Shown here piece after piece: positions 17,325 through 27,800 of a stretch of DNA of 64,000 nt (within the stretch, counting starts at the first letter, position 1; each line of letters starts with the position of its first letter). The notes under the pieces were generated by a model. The model saw nothing but the letters and a program-made list of their open reading frames with translations, had not been told where the DNA came from and did no database searches. The stretch is from CAVVGZ01 sp963747965 (GTDB lineage Bacteria; Chloroflexota; Anaerolineae; Anaerolineales; Anaerolineaceae). Where the stretch lies: contig CAVVGZ010000008.1 of the NCBI GenBank assembly GCA_963747965.1, positions 248,001 to 312,000 on the forward strand. Direction: 5' to 3'. A program made the position numbers and the translations under genes.

Positions 17325-20300
17325 GTGTTAAAAATACTCCTATTAGGACCACCCGAAATTCGTGATGAGGACCAGCACGTCCAGATTCAAAGACGCCTGG
17401 TTAGAAATATGCTGTATTATCTTGCCTGCCAGCCAGAAATGGTTTCGCGGGCAAGTTTGTTATTAATGTTCTGGGAGAATTTCAATGAACAGGATGCCCG
17501 GCGCCGTTTGCGGGAAACATTAAGCAAACTGCGCTCGCAGCTTCCGGATTCATCTGTGCTTCTCACCGAACAGGATCAGGTTGGATTGAATCACCAAAAT
17601 GTGTATGTGGATTTAGACGAATTTAAAAACCTTTACACCTCCATAATCCATGCAGGAAACCAGTTTTCAAGGGAAGGACCGCTCCCTGGCGGGATCAGCC
17701 AGATGATGGACAGGGCAATCCGTCTGTGGCGTGGCCCCCAGTTCCTCAGCGGTGCTGAATTTTATGAAAGCATAGAACTGGAGCATTGGTACACCAATTT
17801 CCAGGAGGACCTCTCTCAAAAACGCCGCACGCTGCAGATGAGAATGGCGGATCATTGTATAGTAAGCGGGAATCTGGAATTAGCCCTGGATTACCTCCAG
17901 CCTCTTTTTCTGGATGACGAACTGGACCCGGATGTAAATTTCCGGTTCTTACATTGCCTGCTCGAACTTGGCAGGACATCCGAAGCACTTTACCGCAGCC
18001 AGGAATTGGATAAACTCTACCATGCGGAACTCGACATTGATCTTCCCCCCGCGTTAAAAGATCTCCAGAATGAAATTAAGAAACGATTCTCCATACGGGA
18101 GACCCCTCCCGCATCCAAGTGGAATATCTCCATTTCAACTTCAATTCCTTTGTTTGGTCGTAGCAATGAGATGTATGAATTAAAACGATGCTTTCAACTC
18201 GGTGGAGTGACAGTGCTCTCGGGAGAAGCCGGTTCTGGTAAAACCCGGCTTGTTTATGAGTTATACAAGGCTATCCAACCTCCCCCTTTTCTGCTGGCCG
18301 CTTCTGCCTCAAGCCTGGATAAAAACCTGCCTTTTAATCCCCTCATCCAGATTATCCGGGATCACCTGGCAGGGGATCTGCCCGCAGTCGACCCGGTTTT
18401 GAAACGCCAGCTTTCAAAATTAATGCCATACACATTTTTTGAAGATAATTCTGGCATCAACCCCAATCAAATTGGCACACCTGAAGACCGCATCTATTTA
18501 TTTGAAGCCATTCACAAATTCCTGCTGGATTTGTGCCAGGGGCAGAACATCCTTTTTTTTGTTGACAATATCCAATGGCTGGATGAAAGCACTTTGGAAT
18601 TTCTGGCTTATCTCTACCAGCAGGGTTTCTTCCAGCCAAACCGCCTGCTGGTCCTTGCCAGGCGCCCGGATAACCGCACTTTTGAGCTGGAAGAATGGCA
18701 GAAAATCTTTAAAAAGCCTCCCATATATTTCTCAGTCAACCTGGAAAAATTGGATTATTTATCGATTAAAGAAATGGCAAATTATATCCTTGGAAGTACG
18801 CCGCCCGAGCAGACTATCCAACAGCTTTCCAGCCAGACTGGCGGAAATCCATTTTTCCTCATCGAAACCATGCGCATCATGCTTCAGTCTTACCACAATC
18901 CAGCTGCTGATCCGGGCATCGATCATCTTTACCCCCCAAAATCGATTAATATGCTCATTCAGGAAAGGTTGGGTGCCCTCACCAGGGATACCCAGAAGCT
19001 GCTGGAGGCTGCAGCAGTTCTCCGGAACGAATTTACTCCTAACCAGCTTGAAGGGATTTCAGCGCTCCAGCCGGAAAAGGTTGTGCTGGCCCTGGAGGAA
19101 CTGTTGGCATCCCATATTATTCAAGTATCAAACAGCCAGCCTGCAGGGGGGGTATACAACTTCATCCATGAAATCATTCGCGAGCAGCTTTACCACGGTC
19201 TCAGCCTTGCCAGGAGAAGACTGCTCCACCAAAAGGTGGCCTGCTCGCTGGAAATGGATCCAATCCCGGTTCACCCCGCCATCCTGGCTTATCACTTTGA
19301 GGCAGGCGGTGAAATTATTAAAGCGATCGAGTATTGGATCCTGGCGGGAGAGGATGCTTCCAAGCTGCCCTCACAGGGACAGGCCTACCAGGCATATCAG
19401 CAGGCGGAAAGCCTTCTGCAAAGGATAAATTACCGCATGCCTGCGGATAGTATTTACCGGCTTTATTCCATCTGGGGAGAGATGGCATATAACCTTAATG
19501 ACCACCTCACCATGAAAAATGTTTACCAAAAAATGGCTACGATTGGCAGGGATAGGGGCGATCCCCTGTTGATCGGCAGCGGTTTGTGCGGCCAGGCGGC
19601 GGCTTATACCGTCATTGATAAATACCAGGATGGGATATCCCTTTTCGAGGAAGCCATCCAATACCTGGAACTGGCGGAAAACACCTATGAAATCATCCGC
19701 GCCTACAATTTGAAGGGTTATCTCCAATCCACCTTTTGCCATTTTAACCAGGCGCGCATTTCATTGGCAATGGCACAAAAATTGGGCGAGGGAAATCCGG
19801 ATCAAAAAATTTACCGCGCATTAATCAGCACCGATATTTACACATCCCTGATGGAAAGCTCCAGCGGCTGGCCGTTAAAGGGCATTGAATCTGCCGGAAA
19901 GGCGCTTGCGAAAAGCCAGCAGACCGCCTACCTTTTTGGTGAGCTGCGCGCCTATGCGTTATTGGCAATTGCCCATTACAATTTTGGTGATTATCACAAA
20001 TCACTGGAATTCTGCCATCTGGGCCTGGAGCGCATCGGGTCTCACATATTATGGCGGATTGAGACACAAATCCGCACGGTCGCTGCGTCATGTGAAATAG
20101 GCCTGGGACACCTTGATGAAGGCCTGGCGCATCTAAAACGCATGATTCAATTCATCCATGAGCCCGGATCTGCTGCGATTAAAATTAATTACCACAATTC
20201 GTTTGGGGATATTTTTCGCCATCTGCACGCATTTTCGGATGCAATCGGGGAGTACGAAATAGCCCTGGAGGGCATTCAGGTCAGTCACCTGTCTGTTCAA

Positions 20301-20834
20301 GTTTTACATCGTATGAGCTTTTGTTTGTTTAATTTAAATCGATTCGATGAGGCGGAAAAAGTTATCCAGGAGGTAATCGGGCTGAGCAAGCTTGGAGATG
20401 CCGCCCAGATTTATTTACAGGCCGATTTAACCAGGGCGCTTGTTTATGCAGAATTGGGCAGGATCGATGAGGCGCATGCCATAAACCGGGCAGTAATGAC
20501 CGAGTTTAATAAGCGTGACATGGTTTACCAGCAGGTATCCAACGATTGGGTTCAGGGGTATCTGGAGCTCAAATCCAAAAATTACGAAAAAGCCCGCCAT
20601 TTTGCTGAAAATACCATTTCGCGTGCCAGGCAGTGGGATATGGTATGGCTGGAAATCCGCGGTCATGAATTGATGAAAAATATTTGCCAATCATCCGCTG
20701 AGAATTGCCAAGCCTATGGGCAGATCCAGCGCATCAATGAACTGCTTGAATTGATCGGGGACCATACCAAATCCCCCGAAATTCAATCCTTATTTAACCT
20801 TTATCGAGAATCATTATTCGATTTCTTCTCATAA
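17325..20834 (+). CDS. BTAD-type STAND transcriptional regulator with TPR repeats
   Basis: A 1169-aa signal-transduction ATPase. Residues 1-95 form an OmpR/SARP-like winged-helix region (LRETLSKLRSQLPD is the recognition-helix part). Residues about 95-245 are the bacterial transcriptional activation domain. An AAA/STAND ATPase follows with Walker A GEAGSGKT (about 299-306) and Walker B ILFFVDNIQWLDE (about 408-420). From about 620 to the end there are many TPR-like helical pairs. The family activates target genes after ATP and ligand sensing, but targets here are unknown. It starts with GTG at 17325 and stands alone, flanked by a strong promoter and a terminator. Confidence 0.85.
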   Translation: MLKILLLGPPEIRDEDQHVQIQRRLVRNMLYYLACQPEMVSRASLLLMFWENFNEQDARRRLRETLSKLRSQLPDSSVLLTEQDQVGLNHQNVYVDLDEFKNLYTSIIHAGNQFSREGPLPGGISQMMDRAIRLWRGPQFLSGAEFYESIELEHWYTNFQEDLSQKRRTLQMRMADHCIVSGNLELALDYLQPLFLDDELDPDVNFRFLHCLLELGRTSEALYRSQELDKLYHAELDIDLPPALKDLQNEIKKRFSIRETPPASKWNISISTSIPLFGRSNEMYELKRCFQLGGVTVLSGEAGSGKTRLVYELYKAIQPPPFLLAASASSLDKNLPFNPLIQIIRDHLAGDLPAVDPVLKRQLSKLMPYTFFEDNSGINPNQIGTPEDRIYLFEAIHKFLLDLCQGQNILFFVDNIQWLDESTLEFLAYLYQQGFFQPNRLLVLARRPDNRTFELEEWQKIFKKPPIYFSVNLEKLDYLSIKEMANYILGSTPPEQTIQQLSSQTGGNPFFLIETMRIMLQSYHNPAADPGIDHLYPPKSINMLIQERLGALTRDTQKLLEAAAVLRNEFTPNQLEGISALQPEKVVLALEELLASHIIQVSNSQPAGGVYNFIHEIIREQLYHGLSLARRRLLHQKVACSLEMDPIPVHPAILAYHFEAGGEIIKAIEYWILAGEDASKLPSQGQAYQAYQQAESLLQRINYRMPADSIYRLYSIWGEMAYNLNDHLTMKNVYQKMATIGRDRGDPLLIGSGLCGQAAAYTVIDKYQDGISLFEEAIQYLELAENTYEIIRAYNLKGYLQSTFCHFNQARISLAMAQKLGEGNPDQKIYRALISTDIYTSLMESSSGWPLKGIESAGKALAKSQQTAYLFGELRAYALLAIAHYNFGDYHKSLEFCHLGLERIGSHILWRIETQIRTVAASCEIGLGHLDEGLAHLKRMIQFIHEPGSAAIKINYHNSFGDIFRHLHAFSDAIGEYEIALEGIQVSHLSVQVLHRMSFCLFNLNRFDEAEKVIQEVIGLSKLGDAAQIYLQADLTRALVYAELGRIDEAHAINRAVMTEFNKRDMVYQQVSNDWVQGYLELKSKNYEKARHFAENTISRARQWDMVWLEIRGHELMKNICQSSAENCQAYGQIQRINELLELIGDHTKSPEIQSLFNLYRESLFDFFS

Positions 20835-20930
20835 CCATTTTGTCCACGTTTTGTCCACGCCCTTCCCATAAAATAAGAGAACATTGGAATTATGATACGT
20901 GGGCACATGGCATAGGGACCCTGTGCAAGA

Positions 20931-20973
20931 AGATTGGTAGATATAGAGGGCAATGACTACCAGTCTTTTTTTT
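20931..20973 (+). terminator. Rho-independent terminator after the BTAD regulator
   Basis: A 10-base stem (20931-20940 with 20957-20966, one G-T pair) with a 16-base loop, followed on the plus strand by eight or more T. It could also weakly serve the convergent mutS2 transcript. Confidence 0.7.
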
Positions 20974-23366
20974 AATCATATTTAAAATGGACAACGGTTA
21001 CCCCGTCTCCCCCTTCGTTTTCCATCCCGCTTTCCCAGTTGCTGATATAAGTGGAGTGGTTGAGCAGCTTGCGTACCATTTCCCTTACCCTGCCGGTGCC
21101 TTTTCCGTGGATGATACGGGCGTAAGGAAGGCCTGCCAGGTACGCGTTTTCCAGGTACCGTTCCAGTGTGATCAGTGCATCTTCAACAATCAACCCCCGT
21201 AAATCAACCTCGATACCCGGTGAAACCGTCTGTGCTGCAACTGCAGCAGGTCGTTTTTGATAACCGGGAGATTTTTTATTTTTGTCTTCAATTTCTTCAG
21301 ATTTTTCAGCTAACCGCTGTACATCATCCTTGTTAACACGCACCCGCAGGCTGCCTGCCTGTACTTCTATCGTTTCACCATCGATGGCAGAGATGATTCC
21401 TTCCACGCCAAATTTTGAGAGAGTTACTTTTTCACCGATTCGTAACGAGCCTTTATGGGTGGTTGCCCTTTTTCTGCGTTTTACCGGCTGGCTGGCTGCT
21501 TCAGCCAGTTCTTCAACTTTTTCCTGCACCTGCCCCAGGCCTTCCAGCGGCATACCTGCCCGTTTCAGCTCCCGGCGCAGCTCTGCCAGTTCGGTTTGGA
21601 TTTCCTGAATTTCGATTTCGGCGTTTTTTCTGGCACTTTCCAGGATTTCGACACGCTCTTGCTCAATCCCTTCCAGCCTTTCCGCCAGCACCTTGCGCAC
21701 GGATTCTATCTCCTGTCTTGCGGCACCTGCTTGCTGCCGGTCATGGCGGGCGAGGTCCCGCTGGTGGTGGATTTCATCCAGCAGGTCATCTGTCTTCAAT
21801 TGCGCAGGGTCTATTTGTCTCCTGGCTAAATCGAGTATCTGGTGAGGCAAGCCTAACCGCCCGGCTATCAGCAACGCATTGGAACGTCCCGGAAGTCCCA
21901 TGATCAAACGGAAAGTAGGTTTGAGTGTCTTGATATCAAATTCCATGCTGGCATTGCTCATACCTTTCACGGAATGCGCCAGCGCTTTTAGCTCAGGAAA
22001 ATGAGTGGCAACCAGGGATGTGATATGTTTTTCAACCAGATAGGTCAGCAGGGAACCGGCCAATGCGGATCCTTCCTGGGGGTCTGTCCCGGCGCCCAGC
22101 TCATCCAGCAATACAAGGGATTTCCGGTCAGCATGCTGCAGTATGTGGATGATGTTCTTGATGTGAGCAGAAAACGTGGACAGAGACTGTTCAATGGACT
22201 GCTCATCACCAATATCAGCAAAAATGTTTTCAAAAATCGAACATTCAGACCCCGAAAGTGCCGGGATATGCAATCCGGATTGTGCCATGAGCGCCAATAA
22301 ACCCACGGTTTTTAATGTGACTGTCTTACCACCCGTATTGGGTCCGGTGATGATCACCATGAAGGTTGCCGGATCAAGCAGCAGGTCGATTGGCACAACC
22401 TTTCCGGCATCCAGCAATGGATGGCGGGCCTGATGGATGCGGATGATTGACCCGGGGTGTGTTTCTGTTTCCGGGGAAAAAGGGACCAAAACCGGTTCCA
22501 CCGCATGGGTGTCTTCGGCATACCTTGCACACATTAAAGCCAGGTCAAGTTTAGCCAGGGAGAATATTACACGCAGGATGGTATCCGCCTCAAGACCAAT
22601 TTTTTGGGAGATTTCTGCCAGGATTCGCCTTTCCTCATCCCGCACAGACAATTTTAAGTTCCTGAAACTCGTTGTTCAAATCCACCACGTTTAATGGCTC
22701 AATGAACAGCGTTGCTCCGGAAGAGGACTGGTCGTGAGTGATGGCTTTAATCCGCCCCTTGAATTCCGCCCGCAGCGGAATAACATACCGGCCATTACGT
22801 TGGGTGATAATTTGTTCCTGCAGCATCGGTGCGGTTTCTGATCCGTTAATCATCCTTTCCAATTTTGAAAGAAGCCGGTCATGGGTTTTTTTCAATTCGC
22901 TGCGTAAATTTGCAAGGCGGGGGGAAGCAGAATCCAATACCTCGCCGTGATCAGAGATGGCCCGGCTGATGATGTCCACCAACCCTGCCGGCGGATCTAA
23001 GTCAGCCCCGATTACTGCAAGGTTAGGAAATCGCTCCAATTCCTTTTCAAAGAATCGAAAGATTTGCCTGGCAGCAACAAGCGTGTTTTTTATATCCAAT
23101 AAATGAAGAGGTTCCAATATTGCATTGTGATTGGCAAGATCGACCATTTCGCGGATATCCCTGGCTCCGCGGATGCTGAAATCTCCATTCAGGCTCAATA
23201 AGAAACGCGCCTCAGTTGTGCACGCCTGGCGCCTCTGGACATCATCAATCTGGCTGGTTGGCATAAGAGTCCGGGCAAGTTCAGCAGATACTTCAAATGC
23301 TGCATATTCAGCCAACTTACCCAATACTCTGGGATATTCGAGTGTTTCTAATGTCTTCGCATCCAT
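20972..23366 (-). CDS. mutS2: Endonuclease MutS2, frameshifted
   Basis: A MutS-like ATPase with a C-terminal Smr nuclease domain, acting in recombination control or ribosome rescue. The N-terminal part (from ATG 23366) ends at 22635 after NNEFQELK. The next frame continues SVRDEERRILAEISQK, the normal following helix. Removing one A from the A4 run at 22652-22655 restores a single ~798-aa protein. The C-terminal part has Walker A GPNTGGKT, LLDELGAGTDPQEG, a long coiled coil, and the Smr motifs VDLRGL and HGKGTG. A homopolymer indel is the most likely cause; a programmed shift is less likely. It is divergent from the ABC-F gene. Confidence 0.9.
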
Positions 23367-23491
23367 GGCGCTTCAAAGTTTACCATTATTTGGATATACG
23401 GATAAGCCAGCCAAAAATATGACCGAAAATTCATTTCGCAGGTATAACGCTATGTTATACTACGCTCGACCATAGCGGTGGAGTGCACTCG

Positions 23492-25402
23492 ATGTCCATA
23501 ATAACAGGCATAGAAATATCTAAATCTTACGGTGCCAATGATATCTTCAATAAGATCTCATTGAGCATCCCTGCACACGCCCGCATCGGGTTGGTAGGCC
23601 CTAACGGGGTGGGTAAAACCACCCTGCTGCGCATCCTGGCTGGATTGGAAGAACCTTCAGAAGGAAATGTGGAACGGTCACGAACTCTTAAAATTGGCTA
23701 CCTGCCCCAGGGAGGCGGTTTAATATCCGGCAGCACCTTGTGGCAGGAATGTCTGGATGTCTTTGCCGATCTTACCAGGCTCCAGCAGGAGTTAAACCGT
23801 CTTGAAAGCGGGATGAAGGATGTCTCTTCTGCAGGTGCGATGCTTGAAGCATATGGGAATTTGCAGCAGGATTTCGAGAGGCGGGGTGGGTACACGTTTG
23901 AACATCAAATCCATCATACCCTGGATGGGCTGGGGTTTAAAGAGGACGACTTTACCCGCCCTCTTCATCAACTTTCCGGGGGACAGCGCACGCGTGCCCT
24001 GTTAGCCAAACTGCTGCTCACCAATCCTGACCTGCTCCTGTTGGATGAACCAACCAATCATCTTGACCTTGCTTCCATCGAGTGGCTGGAGGGTTACCTG
24101 CGAGATTGGGAAGGAACTGCAGTAATCGTCTCGCACGACCGCTACTTCCTTGACCAGGTCATTAAAACAATCTGGGAGATGACACCAGGTCTGGAAGAAT
24201 ACCGGGGTAATTACAGTGCTTACCTGGTGCAGCGCACAGACCGTTACCAGCGTCGGCTGCTCGAGTACCAGGCTCAGCAGGCATTCATCGAGAAAGAAAC
24301 GGATTATATACGCCGCAACATCGCCGGTCAAAATACAAGACAGGCTCAAGGCAGGCGAAAACGCCTGGAACGTATGCTGGAAGAAGCCCGTCTCACGCCT
24401 CCGACTGGAACTCGCCACCTCCATATCCCGCTGCAGTCCGGCGGGCGTTCCGGCGACCTGGTTCTGCGCACAGATAACCTTCAAATCGGTTTCCAGGAAG
24501 AAAGCCAGCCCCTTTTTTCTGTTCCGGATTTAACATTGCTGAGAGGTGAATGCGCTGCTATATTAGGCCCAAATGGCGCCGGGAAAACCACCTTGCTCCG
24601 AACACTGTTAGGCGAAATTCCTCCCTACCGGGGTAGTCTGGCGCTGGGAGCCTCCCTGAAGGTAAGTTACTTTGCCCAGGCTCATGAGGATCTCAACGAA
24701 GACCATACCCTGATGGAAGCAGTTGAGTCCGTCCAACCTAAAATGCTCCCGTCTGAAATCCGCTCTTACCTGGCACGTTTTTTATTCACCGGTGAGGATG
24801 TCTTTAAAAATGTAAACGTCTTATCGGGTGGCGAGCGCAGCCGGCTGGCTCTCGCCAGGCTGGCGCTGCAGGGCGCCAATCTTTTACTATTGGATGAACC
24901 GACCAACCATCTCGATTTACCCTCCCAGGAAATCCTCCAGGCAGTCCTGAAGGATTTTCAAGGTACGATCCTGCTGGTCACGCATGACCGCTACCTGGTA
25001 GATGGGCTGGCTTCCCAGATCTGGGAAGTACAGCCAGGGCAAAATCAACTCATCGTATTTACAGGTACATACAGCGAATACAAATCGACTGCTCAGGCAG
25101 CATCCTCCCCTCCTCCGGAGATAAAACCCGAAGCAAATTTCCCCAAACAAAATAAGGCAGGAACAAAAAACAATCCGGGAAAAAGTTCCTCCCCCTGGAA
25201 GTTGAAAAAGCGCCTCGAATTAATTGAACTGGAAATCGCCAGGCTTGAAGAACGTCTCCTCCAGATAACCCGTACCTTGGAAAATCCTCCTGCCGATCCG
25301 TTAATTGTCAACAGGCTTGGTCAGGAATATATGAGTATCCGGGAACAACTGGAATCAACCCTGGTCGAATGGACCGAAATCCACAACGAATTGGTCAATT
25401 AA
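23492..25402 (+). CDS. ABC-F family ATPase (ribosome-associated type)
   Basis: A 636-aa cytoplasmic protein with two ABC ATPase domains and no membrane segment. Each has Walker A (GPNGVGKT near 40; GPNGAGKT near 360), signature (LSGGQRTRALLAKL; LSGGERSRLALARL) and Walker B (LLLLDEPTNHLDL in both). The inter-domain linker (about 240-320) is the ribosome-contacting P-site tRNA interaction region. A C-terminal charged coiled coil begins near 560 as in Uup/YdiF types. The ATG at 23492 has GGAG eight bases upstream; the GTG at 23483 is less likely. The gene is intact. Confidence 0.92.
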   Translation: MSIITGIEISKSYGANDIFNKISLSIPAHARIGLVGPNGVGKTTLLRILAGLEEPSEGNVERSRTLKIGYLPQGGGLISGSTLWQECLDVFADLTRLQQELNRLESGMKDVSSAGAMLEAYGNLQQDFERRGGYTFEHQIHHTLDGLGFKEDDFTRPLHQLSGGQRTRALLAKLLLTNPDLLLLDEPTNHLDLASIEWLEGYLRDWEGTAVIVSHDRYFLDQVIKTIWEMTPGLEEYRGNYSAYLVQRTDRYQRRLLEYQAQQAFIEKETDYIRRNIAGQNTRQAQGRRKRLERMLEEARLTPPTGTRHLHIPLQSGGRSGDLVLRTDNLQIGFQEESQPLFSVPDLTLLRGECAAILGPNGAGKTTLLRTLLGEIPPYRGSLALGASLKVSYFAQAHEDLNEDHTLMEAVESVQPKMLPSEIRSYLARFLFTGEDVFKNVNVLSGGERSRLALARLALQGANLLLLDEPTNHLDLPSQEILQAVLKDFQGTILLVTHDRYLVDGLASQIWEVQPGQNQLIVFTGTYSEYKSTAQAASSPPPEIKPEANFPKQNKAGTKNNPGKSSSPWKLKKRLELIELEIARLEERLLQITRTLENPPADPLIVNRLGQEYMSIREQLESTLVEWTEIHNELVN

Positions 25403-25420
25403 TTTTGCAGCAAAACGAAA

Positions 25421-25453
25421 ACTCACCGCTCGGTTGGGCGGTGAGTTTTTTTT
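25421..25453 (+). terminator. Rho-independent terminator after the ABC-F gene
   Basis: A perfect nine-base stem ACTCACCGC (25421-25429) with GCGGTGAGT (25438-25446), an eight-base loop, and a run of eight T. The A-rich upstream side means it may also act on the convergent SIMPL gene, which ends at 25466. Confidence 0.85.
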
Positions 25454-25465
25454 GGACGATGGGTT

Positions 25466-26203
25466 TTACTTCAGGGCATAAGTAATATTGACATCGCTGG
25501 TGATAAGCATCTGTCCTGCCGAAACTGGTACGGATGCTTCTGCAGCATATCCAGCACCGCCGCCCATTCCGTAATACATGGGTACAGGGACCCCTCCTCC
25601 TCCCACGCTGATATTCGTAATCTCTCCTAGTTCCACACCCGTCAGGCTGGCCAATTCCTCAGCCTGTCCCTTGGCGTTTTGTACCGCCAGGTCGCGGGCT
25701 TCTGATAAAGCGCTCTCCCGGTCAGATACGTCAAACTGAATGCTGTTGATACTGTTAGCCCCTGCTTGGACGGAAGCCTCTAACAGCTGGCCAAGTTTGC
25801 CAAGGTCGCGTACGGTCACATTGACAATATTGTCCACCACATAGGTCGTACCGGTCATTTCACCCATTGGGTTGTACTGCTGCTGCGGCCAGATGTTGAA
25901 AGAAGTGGTTTGGATATCCTCTGCCGCTACACCATTTTCCATTAATGCCTTTGTCACGGATTCAGATTTTTGATTATTCAAGTCAAGCGCTTCACCAACA
26001 TCATCACTCTGGCTGTTTACCCCAATATTGATATAGGCAATATCCGGTGCAACACTTACCTTGCCTGTACCTGTAACCGACATTTGACGGCTGCCTGTAT
26101 TATCTGATGTGGATTCCTGAGCTGGAACCAGGGGAGCAGAACACGCCGCTAACAATATAAATACCAGTAAACTGGTTAAGATAAGGTTACTTTTTTTATT
26201 CAT
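25466..26203 (-). CDS. SIMPL domain (DUF541) lipoprotein
   Basis: A 245-aa exported protein with a lipobox ending LLAAC (Cys about 21). The SIMPL/DUF541 fold is recognisable: SVTGTGKVSVAPDIAYINIGV, the paired repeat ALDLNNQKSESVTKALMENGV, and SEARDLAVQNAKGQAEELASLTGVELGEI. A Gly/Tyr-rich loop precedes the last strand. The family is linked with envelope stress and BP26-like channel assemblies, but the function here is unknown. The ATG has AAGGAG at good distance. Confidence 0.88.
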   Translation of the reverse strand: MNKKSNLILTSLLVFILLAACSAPLVPAQESTSDNTGSRQMSVTGTGKVSVAPDIAYINIGVNSQSDDVGEALDLNNQKSESVTKALMENGVAAEDIQTTSFNIWPQQQYNPMGEMTGTTYVVDNIVNVTVRDLGKLGQLLEASVQAGANSINSIQFDVSDRESALSEARDLAVQNAKGQAEELASLTGVELGEITNISVGGGGVPVPMYYGMGGGAGYAAEASVPVSAGQMLITSDVNITYALK

Positions 26204-26528
26204 TTTATATTCTCCTTATTTCTTTACTGGACTGGCTTTTTGGCCAATCATTTGTTATGGTCTCTTAACGTTCCATCCAATAAAAAAGTTCCTGAATTGA
26301 TATTAACATATTATATCCATATGGATACCTTGGGTGGTTGAACAGGAATTCCTCCGTTTTACGATCCCATGTTTTTCCAAAGACAGCCAATCGACATCAA
26401 CTCAGAAATTTTGAATCAATCCAATACCTATTATATACTAATTTGATAATATTAATCTATTTATCATATTATAGTCGTACGATTGAAATATCGGATTCGA
26501 CGATATTACATATGTTTGGAGGATGGCC
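26204..26528 (+). promoter_or_regulatory. AT-rich intergenic region between the SIMPL and cupredoxin genes
   Basis: The 325 bases between divergent genes are markedly AT-rich, especially 26430-26520. They must contain both promoters, but no single -35/-10 pair is clear enough to assign. The open frame at 26338-26532 has no protein-like composition and is not called. Confidence 0.3.
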
Positions 26529-26885
26529 ATGAAAAGAAATCTATTAATTACAAGTATCCTGGGTTTAGTTGTAATATTTGTGGCTGCCTGTAGTTCACCA
26601 GCAGCACAACCATCAGGAGACGAGAATGCCGGTCAGGAAGTGGAAGTATCCATCAGCAACTATACCTTTGAGCCAAAAGACCTGGAAGTAAAGGTCGGCA
26701 CTACGGTTACCTGGACCAATCTGGACAATGTGGAGCACACCGTAACGGCAAATGATGGCGCATTTGATAGTGGTTTGTTCGGAAAGGATGCTGCCTTCTC
26801 TTTTACATTCCAAACAGCCGGGAGTTTTCCTTACTACTGCATACCCCACCCGAATATGATTGGGACGGTTACCGTAGTTCCTTAA
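26529..26885 (+). CDS. Cupredoxin (plastocyanin-like) lipoprotein
   Basis: A 118-aa blue-copper-type electron carrier anchored outside the membrane. The lipobox ends VAAC (Cys about 21). The cupredoxin domain shows FEPKDLEVKVGTTVTWTN, the first His ligand in VEHTVTA, and the Cys-His-Met ligand loop YYCIPHPNM, so all four type 1 copper ligands are present. The ATG at 26529 is chosen because GGAGG lies six bases upstream. It is monocistronic, with a hairpin after it. Its redox partner is not in the immediate neighbourhood. Confidence 0.9.
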   Translation: MKRNLLITSILGLVVIFVAACSSPAAQPSGDENAGQEVEVSISNYTFEPKDLEVKVGTTVTWTNLDNVEHTVTANDGAFDSGLFGKDAAFSFTFQTAGSFPYYCIPHPNMIGTVTVVP

Positions 26886-26908
26886 CGATTCCTAGATAAT
26901 CCGCAAGC

Positions 26909-26975
26909 ATGGCGCCCTTTCTGTGCCTGGCTTGATCTGCACAGTATTCAAAGGAAAGGGCGCCATCTAATTTTT
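26909..26975 (+). terminator. Terminator-like hairpin after the cupredoxin gene
   Basis: A perfect 13-base inverted repeat (26909-26921 and 26954-26966) around GGCGCC, with a 32-base loop, followed by CTAATTTTT. The stem is strong but the loop is large. Confidence 0.6.
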
Positions 26976-27120
26976 GAACCGTAAGTATTAATTGGCGAGT
27001 GTCCCCTGATGTCATGGAAGTCATAATACAAAAGCTAAATTGATCAATTCTGAAGCTAAAGCGTGTACTGGCCGCTATAATAAAAAAACTTCTGCTAAAT
27101 AAGAAGAAAGGAACATTCAT

Positions 27121-27606
27121 ATGAGAAAAATAGTAACTTTTCTTTGGTTTAACGACCAGGCAAAGGAAGCGGTAGATTTGTATGTATCGCTGTTTGAAAA
27201 TGCAAAAATAATAAACACATCGTATCTCACAGAGTCAGTGGCAAAAACAGCCGGAAAGAAAGCCGGAGATTTATCAACAATAGACTTTGAACTGAATGGC
27301 CAAAACTTTACTGCGCTAAATGGTGGTCCGATGTTTACTTTTAGTGAGGCTATCTCAATAGCGGTAAACTGCAAAACTCAGGAAGAGATTGATCATCTTT
27401 GGGAAGCGCTATCCGAAGGCGGCGAAATAGTTTCTTGCGGGTGGCTTAAAGATAGATTTGGCTTAACGTGGCAGATTATGCCGGAAAGCCTGGACATCAT
27501 GATGCGTGATCCAGACACTGCTAAAGCTGATCGGGTTGGCGCCGCTATGCTTAGTATGGGTAAACTGAATATAAGCGAACTCGAAAAAGCCTACAAAGGC
27601 GAATAA
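27121..27606 (+). CDS. PhnB-like VOC family protein
   Basis: A 161-aa small protein of the glyoxalase/VOC superfamily, PhnB-like group (often labelled 3-demethylubiquinone methyltransferase-like). The start MRKIVTFLWFNDQAKEAVDLYVSLF and the central DFELNGQNFTALNGGPMFTFSEAISIAVNC fit the beta-alpha-beta-beta-beta repeat. Substrate and activity are unknown for most members. The ATG has AAAGGA upstream. The region is AT-richer than the rest of the window, which may mean recent acquisition. Confidence 0.75.
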   Translation: MRKIVTFLWFNDQAKEAVDLYVSLFENAKIINTSYLTESVAKTAGKKAGDLSTIDFELNGQNFTALNGGPMFTFSEAISIAVNCKTQEEIDHLWEALSEGGEIVSCGWLKDRFGLTWQIMPESLDIMMRDPDTAKADRVGAAMLSMGKLNISELEKAYKGE

Positions 27607-27800
27607 TAATTTAACTATAAATATCGAAAAGTTTTAATAGGAAAAGAAAGAGATACTCCGGTTACGAACTTTCTACTCAAGCTGCTAGGTGTAAGAGCTC
27701 AGGAAACAAGCTTCTACTTAGGCGAATATAGTCAATTTAATAACAGTTTGATAGTAGTGAAGTGTATTTCGGATATATACTAGCAATCTAAAATAGATAC

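Noticed and set aside
22640..22660. Programmed frameshift in mutS2
   Set aside because: The shift needed is +1 without a slippery stop or rare codon, and similar breaks are spread through unrelated genes.
26338..26532. Open frame in the AT-rich region before the cupredoxin gene
   Set aside because: It lies in promoter-like DNA, overlaps the cupredoxin start and has no protein-like pattern.
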